From Chinchilla lanigera (lineage: Eukaryota > Chordata > Mammalia > Rodentia > Chinchillidae): 64,000 bases of DNA. Made by a program: the position numbers and the translations under genes. Shown here in pieces: positions 57,903 through 64,000 of the stretch; positions within the stretch are counted from its first letter, which is position 1, and each line of letters begins with the position of its first letter. The DNA is taken from assembly GCF_000276665.1 (NCBI RefSeq), contig NW_004955417.1, positions 22,172,238-22,236,237 of the forward strand, given 5' to 3'. The notes under the pieces are model-generated. The model had not been told where the DNA came from and did no database searches. It saw nothing but the letters and a program-made list of their open reading frames with translations.

Positions 57903-59048
57903 TCACATGGAGTTTTCTTTTTCTTTGACCTCCTTAAATTTGTTTTTTCTGACTTAAAGTATCACATAATTCTTATTTTTCTGTAGGCTGTGTTTCTTTT
58001 ATGTCTGTTTGCCTTTGAAACTTTTTCTTTGCCTTTTGTTTTTCACAGTCTTGATATGTGGTGTGTTGGTTGTTGCTAGCTATTGGAAATTCCCTTCAGT
58101 GATTTCTTCACATTTTTCTTATGCCTCATTCTCTTTCTCTTTTCCTTCTGGAATTCCAATTAGATATACATTAGAATGTTTGGAATAGTTCTGGACATTC
58201 TGGGGTTTTGGATTCTGCCCATTCTTTATTATTTATTATTAACTTTATTCTATCTATCTATATACCTACATATCTATATCTATGTATTTTTTAACTTCTG
58301 CTTGACTTTAAAATTTTCTTTGCATTTTGTTTTTCTGCTTGGGTTAATTTTATTAAACGATCTTCACATTCACGATTTTTTTTTTCTCTAGTAGTTTTGA
58401 CTTGAAAGATCAGTCCAGAAAAGGCCTTCATCTTTGTTACTATTTTGTCCTTTGTTTCCATTTTCAGTATTTCCATTAGATTCTTTTTTGTAGTTTCCCT
58501 TGGTCTGTTACAGTTATCCACCTTGATATCTACTTTTTACATTAGAACTTTCCATGTTTACCTATAGTTATTTTAAATTTCACGTCAAATTTCCAATGAA
58601 TATGTCATATTTTAATGTTACTCTGATCACTGCTTTGATTCTTGGAAAAATATTTTTTTCTTATGACTTATGATGTTTGTTGTGAACTCAGCCATCTGGC
58701 GAAAGCACTGAGAGTGAAGGGGATGGATGGACTTCATTCCTGAGAACAGGTGCACTTGTTCTTGGGGAAGGCCTTCAATGTATGTGTTTGGCTTAACCTG
58801 GATATGATTGTTGTTGCTAGACACCACTTCACACCTCACACTTCAGAGGCCCATAATGATGTTCAGTGTTGCAGAGGGAGTTGATTAATAGGTGCAGCAC
58901 CCTGCTTAGGTACAGTGCCCTGCTTAGGTCTTCCCTTCATGTTATATTTCAGCACATTTGCTTTGTATAGTTACCTTTTCCAGCAGTATTCTGCTGTCAT
59001 TTGTCATTCAAAGCTGGTTCTTTTGAGGGTTTCAAAATGGTAATGGGG

Positions 59049-59188
59049 TCTGGGAGTGGTGGCCCACATCTGTAATCCCAGCACTCAGGAGGCTGAGGCA
59101 GGAGGATCACCATGAGTTTAAGGCCTGCCTGGGCTACACAGTGAGTCCAGGCCAGCCTGGGTTACATAGTGAGACACAGTCTCAAAAG
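59049..59188 (+). mobile_element. B1-like SINE with 14-bp TSD
   Basis: 'tctgggagtggtggcccaca', 'ctgtaatcccagcactcagg' and 'aggctgaggcaggaggatca' are followed by the two B1 arms 'gcctgcctgggctacacagt' and 'ccagcctgggttacatagt'. It ends 'gagacacagtctcaaaag' with almost no A-tail. The TSD AAATGGTAATGGGG (59035-59048) recurs with one change at 59189-59202. Confidence 0.95.
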
Positions 59189-59202
59189 AAATGATAATGG
59201 GG

Positions 59203-60545
59203 AAGGAAGGAAGTGGTCTGTGCTTTTCTGGTTAAACCTCATAGTGAGGGGCCAGGCCCAGGTCTCAGTGTGTAGGTGCCCCACCCCACATAACCTGAGT
59301 CCAGCACTTGCTTTCCCTTCCTAAGGATGAGGCTGCTTCTTCCATGTACTGTCTCCTGTGTAAGTGAGCTTTCGCCAGAATCCCAAGGGTGAGGCTGGCG
59401 CCTCTTCTCCCAGCATGAGAGGCATTTTGTTTTATAAATGAGACCCATGAGAAGAGTCTTATGGCATATCTTGCCTTCCCTGTATAACTGCTGTTCTCCT
59501 TGACTTTTAGCCCACAGTGAAAACTCCCTTCAGACATCTCATATTTTCTGGGAATACCCTGTGGGTTCATGGAGAGAAAACCTGTGGGAAATGCTGATGG
59601 CACTAATTTCTGAAGTCACAGGGGGTTTGCACTTCTCACCAGCGCGCATCCAGCCATGGTCAAATATCTGCCTCTCTCTCTCTCAGGTAATCAGCTACAA
59701 GGACTTCTCCCCTTCAGGTCTTGGTCTAGTAGCCTACTTCCAGCCTCAGCTCTCTGACTGGCTCAAAAAAGGTGTGAAATGGTGACTCCTAGTCATGGTA
59801 CAGTAGTGACGCTGTTGTAGTGTATTACCTCCAAGGGCACAACTGCTTCTCTTATTACACAACCATGCATAATTCTTCCAGTTGATTTTTTCTTTATTTA
59901 GAAAAATCATCTCCATTTGCTTTGAAATAAAAAAAAAAAAGTACGTATTAAGATTTGAAAGGATCGGAAAAGAAAACATTTTCAGATGTTGACAGTAACT
60001 CTGCACATGTGGGAGAAAAGAATCAATTTAACTTGGCCTATTCTGGGCTGAGCTGTCATTTTTTTCAAGGCAGGGTCGGAGAAATGGAACGGAGGAAGAG
60101 ATAAGGGTGACACTGGAATGAGACGTGTGAGGACGCTCCTCTTTCATGTGAAGCTGGGGTGGAATTTCCAATAGCTTTTCAGTCTCTACTCTCTGCCTGT
60201 AGTAACATCGAAGGGCTGGGAATAGTAAGAAATGTTATTCTCAAGCATCTTCTCTTTTCTCTTTAGGGGAGCAAACATTTTCCAGACCATGAATTCATTT
60301 ATTTTTTTTCCTTTTGAAGAACATTTGTTTTCTATCTAATGGCACAGACTACAGTTGGTGTTGGGAACATACAGTGAATAGGACTTCCTAAGGCAGTTCA
60401 GAGGACAGTGAACAGCAGAACATCCACATTTCCTTAAGTGATAAGTAATGTAATGGAGTTGTACCGAAGTGTAGATAGCGCCCAACAGGGATGTGTTATG
60501 ATGGTTAAGGGAGGAGGGGCTGGAGCTAGTGAGGCTCAGGAAGCT
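59203..60545. other. Possible continuation of L1 5' region, then unique sequence
   Basis: 59203 to about 59830 could be L1 5' UTR interrupted by the B1, judging from position and richer GC, but I cannot confirm it. The 112-codon minus frame at 59265-59603 is not a recognisable gene. After that, a T-run near 60060 and unique sequence. Confidence 0.3.
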
Positions 60546-60685
60546 TTACTTCTGGCTCTATCACATCCTCATTAATTGCAACCAGGTTCAATAGCCTCTC
60601 CAGCATCTTCCTTTTGAAATGGGAATAGTAACAATATCTCCTCCTAATAGAGGAAATGTGAAAATTCAGCACGTTAAGTGCAACC
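60546..60685 (+). mobile_element. MIR SINE relic
   Basis: Plus orientation. 'acttctggctctatcacatc' (consensus cccggctctgccacttact) leads to 'caatagcctctccagcatct', 'gaaatgggaatagtaacaat' (consensus aaaatggggataataatagt) and 'ggaaatgtgaaaattcagca'. Confidence 0.78.
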
Positions 60686-61051
60686 ATATGAAACTGTCAA
60701 GAATCAGCTCTTTATAACTGTTTAGTCACCTCACTGTGGTAACAAAATACACGAGACAACTAACTTCCAAGCAGCAAAGCTTTGCTCTGCCTCTCAGCTT
60801 GGGTGATTCTAGTCCAAAGCTGGTGGATGCATCACTTTGCACCCCAGCTGGGAGTGCTGGAGCTAAATGGTGCTGAGCAGAGGGTAGACAGCAGTGCTCG
60901 CCTCATGGACAGGAAGCGGAAGACAGTGATAAGGGAAACTATGATAAGAAACAGAGACATAATGGGACAAATACACTTAGAATACAGGGTGAGCTAAAGG
61001 AAATGGGGATCATGATGACTTTGGTGTGCAGGTTAAGAGTTTGCAAAGGAC
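60686..61051. other. Unique spacer
   Basis: A 71-codon frame at 60782-60997 without features. Nothing else. Confidence 0.4.
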
Positions 61052-61424
61052 TGTCTTGGTTACTTTTTTCTCGCTGCTGGGACAAAATACCTGACGCCCA
61101 AAATTAAGGAAGGAAAGGTTTATTTCGCTTACAGTTCGTGGAAGTTTCAATCCGTACTTGGCAGATTATAAGGCAGGTGGCATGTGGCAGAGGGCTGCAT
61201 CTCAGGGCAGCAGAACCAGCTAAGCCGCCACCACACACCAGGACACACACACCAGGGCAAATGGGGGAGGAATCGCCTCAAGCACCCTTTTCCTCTCCCT
61301 TACATATGCAAACTGTCCACCCCAGGGAGGGTGCAGCTCTCACACCCACAATCATTTAACTCTAAAAGCCTGCCCCATGGTAGCATGAGGTTTTGGAGGG
61401 GACACACAGACATAAACCATAACA
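61052..61424 (-). mobile_element. MaLR-type solo LTR with TG...CA ends and 5-bp TSD
   Basis: On the minus strand the LTR runs from TGTTATGGTTTATGTCTG (61424) to GTAACCAAGACA (61052). It has an AATAAA polyadenylation signal at 61119-61124 followed by 'cctttccttccttaatttt'. AGGAC occurs immediately on both sides (61047-61051 and 61425-61429), the 5-bp TSD expected of ERVL-MaLR integration. No internal sequence is present, so this is a solo LTR. Frames over it (73-85 codons) are not genes. Confidence 0.85.
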
Positions 61425-61689
61425 AGGACCAAGGGAAGTAAAAAGCTTTTTGTAGTTTTGGTAGTTTAGGGGGCAGGCTATGGAAGAGGGCTACCAAAAG
61501 CAGTGAAGGGGAAGATACTTGAATTAAGAACAAATCAAGAAATATGTGGCTATTTTCCTGCTATTTCTTGACCTCATGTTGAAAAGCTCTCCCCTTCTTA
61601 GGCCTTAGAATTGGTTTGCTTTTAGGATTGTGTGGTCAGCTGTACCACTAGACTTTAGTCAAAATCAGTGCACTTCTCAATCAGCAGTT
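61425..61689. other. Unique spacer
   Basis: Nothing recognised. Confidence 0.4.
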
Positions 61690-61820
61690 TGGACACTGGA
61701 ACAAGGAAGACCTGAGTTTAAATCCTGCTCTGACACGATTTAATTCTTTATCACTGAATTCCTTGGGCAACTTATTTTTACCTCTTGGACCTGAGCTTCT
61801 CCATGTATAAGTCAGGACTT
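61690..61820 (+). mobile_element. MIR SINE relic
   Basis: Plus orientation. 'aggaagacctgagtttaaat', 'cctgctctgacacgattta', 'ccttgggcaacttattttta' (consensus ccttgggcaagttacttaac) and 'gagcttctccatgtataag'. Confidence 0.85.
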
Positions 61821-62175
61821 GTTCAAAAATCCACATTAATCATGTGGACAGGAGTGAGCCTGCAACCCTAACAACTTCATCTTTCGTCATTGAAGACCCA
61901 GATGGAAAGCTGAACCTGGAGACCTCTGATCACATCCAATATGGCAAATAGCTCTTCTCTATTACTTGCAAAATACCTATTACTTTTAGGGCATCCATGA
62001 CCCCAAGCTCAAAATCTGAGTCATGATTGATCTCCATCAATACTGTCAATTTCATTTCTCTTTGTCAGGGATTGAGGTAGAAATGAACATGTGGCCTAGC
62101 TCAGGCCAATTAGGGGTAATAAGTATCAGCTGAAGGGCTTCTAGGAAAAAATGTTCCTGATGAAAAGAAAAAGCC
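61821..62175. other. Unique spacer
   Basis: Nothing recognised. Confidence 0.4.
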
Positions 62176-62245
62176 AGAGGCTAAGGATGCAGCTCATTGG
62201 TGGGGCACCAGCCTGGCATGTGTACAGCCATGGTTTGTTTCAGAG
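62176..62245 (+). mobile_element. ID SINE (old, degenerate)
   Basis: 'gaggctaaggatgcagctca' then 'ttggtggggcaccagcctgg' and 'catgtgtacagcc' followed by 'ggtttgtttcag'. The A-box is recognisable, the B-box poor. It lacks a clear tail. Confidence 0.65.
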
Positions 62246-62740
62246 GGGGAAGAAAGCCAAAGAGACTTGGGCTTCTTTTCCCCTTCCTATCTCCTCTTTT
62301 CTTGACTGAGGTTGTCTCACGGGACCATCTTCTTAGTGCTGTATCAACTATTTTAAAACGATGACAAAAAGCCAAAAAAGTTACTCTTCTGATATTGAAT
62401 GATTGTACTGAATATATCCACACTTTACATAATGTAAAATAACTAAGTTCCTTTGTTATTTAAATAATGACAAGTTAGTGTTTTTGATGCACACGTGAAA
62501 TTATCCACTCAGTGAGACTTGATAACTCCTGCTTCTGCCTTCCTTCAGCATCTTATATTGTCTGAACTACTTCTTCACTTGCCTCTAGAATTGTGTATGT
62601 GTATATATACCTTTGCCTAGACAGACTGGAAACTCTGTAAGCATTTATTTCTCAGTTTTCCCGGACAAAAGCAGTCCGTTTCTCAGCCGGGAATCTTTCC
62701 TGTTTCATGGAATGGCCCCTCATCCAGTCTGATCCACAGC
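62246..62740. other. Unique sequence, possibly L2-derived at the right
   Basis: 'gacagactggaaactctgta' near 62620 resembles an L2 motif (gaatgtaagctccatgag), but the assignment is weak. Confidence 0.3.
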
Positions 62741-63400
62741 CCCCAACTTTGGAGTCATCCCTCATGGTTCAGTTTGCACCTATCACATCGTATCCAGCTG
62801 CAGCGCATGTCAGGCCTATTGCTAACACAGGCCCAGAGTGCATTTCCAGTCACACATCGCGACCACCATCCATCTCTGGCTTTGGTTATGGGAATCCACT
62901 CGTAACAGTTACAATGGTTGTTAAATCTCTACTACTCTGCTCCAAATTTTTCTCATCAAGGCAGTCAGAATGATCTTTTGAAATGGTAAATTAAATCATA
63001 TGTCCTCCCTCCCGCTCCTAAAATCTCTTCTATTGTCCTTAGCCTCCCATGCAAAATCCTTGCCTCTGGCACCAGACTCCAGCTACGCTCCCTTCGCCAC
63101 AGTCCCTATCCTCTAGTTGCAGCAGCCTCTTTGTTCTTCAAGCTCGCAGAGCTTCTTTGTGCCACAGGGAGTCTGAACTTGCTCTACCTTCTCTGTGAAG
63201 CCCTTTCCCTCTGGCCTCTGAAGTGGCTGACCCTGGACACAGGGGTCTCTTTCCCAAATGTCTCCTCTTCAGCAAGGGACTCCTCAATCAGCCTGGGTAT
63301 ACCAGGAATCCCAGACTCCTTTCCTCCCTCACCCCCACTTTATGCTCTTCTTTACTTGATTGCTCTGGTTACAGATAATCTGGTATCAGCTCATTTCCTT
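62741..63400 (+). mobile_element. L2 LINE 3' portion
   Basis: 'actttggagtcatccctcat', 'caccaccatc'-like text, 'gcagtcagaatgatcttttg' (consensus gcagccagagtgatcctttt), 'aaatcatatgtcctccctcc', 'tttcccaaatgtctcctctt' and 'cagcaagggactcctcaatc' follow the L2 order over about 650 bases. The 159-codon frame starting at 63131, longest in this part of the window, lies within this repeat and the next one and is therefore not a gene. Confidence 0.8.
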
Positions 63401-63429
63401 TTGTTACTTTTTCTCTTTCTGGATATTTA

Positions 63430-63745
63430 CACATTTGCCCCTCAGGGCATTGGTTTCAAGGGCCCCCTGAAATCATGGATACAGACTTCTGTGGTTGCTG
63501 GAGTTCCTTATATCCAGGGCTCACTGTCATCATATAACTTACTCACATTCTTTACATCATTTCTAGGTCACTTTGTGACACCTGATAGAGTGCAATTGCT
63601 CTGCAAGTAGTTGTTATGCTGTGTTGTTTAGGGAATAATGGCAAGCAAAAGAAGTCTGTACCTGTTCAAAAGAGATAAAATTGTTTTCCCAAAGAGTTTT
63701 GGACTCTCGGAAGCAGAACCTGCTGGTATAAAAAGATAGCTGTGT
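63430..63745 (+). mobile_element. MER2 (TcMar-Tigger) non-autonomous DNA transposon
   Basis: 'gcattggtttcaagggcccc', 'agttccttatatccagggct', 'catcatataacttactcaca', 'ttacatcatttctaggtcac', 'gtagttgttatgctgtgttg', 'tttagggaataatggcaagc' and 'aagaagtctgtacctgttca' track the MER2 consensus step by step. The right end 'gaagcagaacctgctggtat' fits the 'atgcggaacccgcggatac' terminus. Non-coding, ancient. Confidence 0.85.
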
Positions 63746-63939
63746 ATTTATCTCACTCAAGTAACATATCAATTCCACAATATTGAGGACTTATCCTTTC
63801 TGGTTGGTAATACTGTGCCCCAGTATTTCAAACAGTCCTTTTGTATTGCAGCTGCTTAGTAAATGGTATTTAAATGGATATAACTTTTATCTTTCACCTT
63901 TTCCATTCCATTGTTCAACTGGAGATTTACATTTCATGG
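63746..63939. other. Unique spacer
   Basis: Nothing recognised. Confidence 0.4.
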
Positions 63940-64000
63940 CAACTCAGTGAATATTTATTTGCTCCAACATATTTATTGAACATCTTTTACATGCAAAACT
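63940..64000 (-). mobile_element. Possible L2/MIR 3' end, cut by the window edge
   Basis: 'gaatatttatttgctccaac' and 'atatttattgaacatctttt' followed by 'acatgcaaaact' look like the reversed 'caaatatttattgagcacctactatgtgcc' end. Too short to separate L2 from MIR. Confidence 0.5.

Larger units (their letters stand above)
54590..58850 (-). mobile_element. Ancient L1M element, minus strand, with most of ORF2 apparently missing
   Basis: The T-rich plus strand is reverse L1. The 3' part lies at 54590-55750 ('aaatggaacaacgcgttatg', 'ttattgctgaatagtatttc', 'acaagtttttgtgtggatgt', 'gagcaggtacctagaagtag'). Sequence like the ORF2 endonuclease region lies at 56030-57000 ('aaattttaatgtgttgtgtt', 'tttgactcatggattattta', 'gctggtttatagtttcacc'). 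ORF1/5'-region-like sequence lies at 57470-58600 ('ctggaattccaattagatat'). Only about 0.3 kb separates the 3' part from the endonuclease part, so most of ORF2 including the reverse transcriptase is absent. The 5' UTR may extend to about 59830. No intact frame. A composite ID retroposon interrupts it. Confidence 0.6.

Noticed and set aside
59265..59603. 112-codon minus-strand frame
   Set aside because: It lies next to old L1 5'-region sequence and a B1, with no protein family recognised and no transcription signals.
63131..63610. 159-codon open frame, longest in the window
   Set aside because: It lies within an L2 LINE 3' portion and runs into a MER2 transposon, both in non-coding register, with no gene context.
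1..64000. CRISPR arrays, operons, bacterial promoters or phage-like modules
   Set aside because: SINE, LINE, LTR and MIR content shows nuclear mammalian DNA. No regularly spaced repeats with unique spacers were seen.

Overview
This is mammalian, almost certainly rodent, nuclear DNA from a gene-poor, AT-rich region. The lineage evidence is the SINE content. There are about a dozen tRNA-Ala-derived ID elements, several of them fresh enough to keep intact target-site duplications (TSDs) and A-tails. There are also four B1-like (7SL-derived) monomers with the internal duplication typical of rodents. I see no murine-type B2 or B4 elements and the B1 copies are not of the mouse type, so a non-murid rodent is likely; I cannot name the species. 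Older eutherian fossils (MIR, L2, L1M, MaLR LTRs, hAT-Charlie, Tigger/MER2, a mariner) make up most of what can be recognised.

No complete protein-coding gene, functional RNA gene, CpG-island promoter or CRISPR array is visible. Long stretches are unique sequence without recognisable content and could be intergenic or the inside of a very large intron. A few short segments look protein-like and carry plausible splice sites (3571-3699 minus, 24300-24399 plus, 53288-53361 minus). Others are merely open and protein-like (13651-13764, 31019-31267 and 36857-37021, all minus). I identify none of them, so they are listed as candidates only.

Layout. 0-12 kb: unique sequence with MIR relics, a large TTCC microsatellite and an LTR tail. 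12-16 kb: an old L1 3' region split by an ID element, a very AT-rich unique block and a B1. 17-18.3 kb: AT-rich palindromic and short direct repeats. 19.8-22.1 kb: a transposon graveyard with three pieces of one mariner family (two of them head to head), an ID array with an assembly gap, and a minus-strand relic of an RTE-type LINE endonuclease. 23.4-31.7 kb: two hAT fossils, ID copies, L2, MIR and a MaLR LTR. 32-50 kb: mostly unique sequence with microsatellites, MIRs, a B1 with a perfect 16-bp TSD, and two oppositely oriented LTR copies around 45.3-46.5 kb. 49-51 kb: two old L1 3' ends. 54.6-58.9 kb: an ancient minus-strand L1 that appears to lack most of ORF2. It was later hit by an unusual composite ID retroposon containing the second assembly gap. 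59-64 kb: B1, an LTR with a 5-bp TSD, MIR, L2 and a MER2 (Tigger) element.

The most unusual item is the composite element at 57587-57902. It is an ID head joined to a non-ID body and a 26-nt poly(A), all between one 19-bp TSD. Repeat families were named from remembered consensus sequences, not from a database search.
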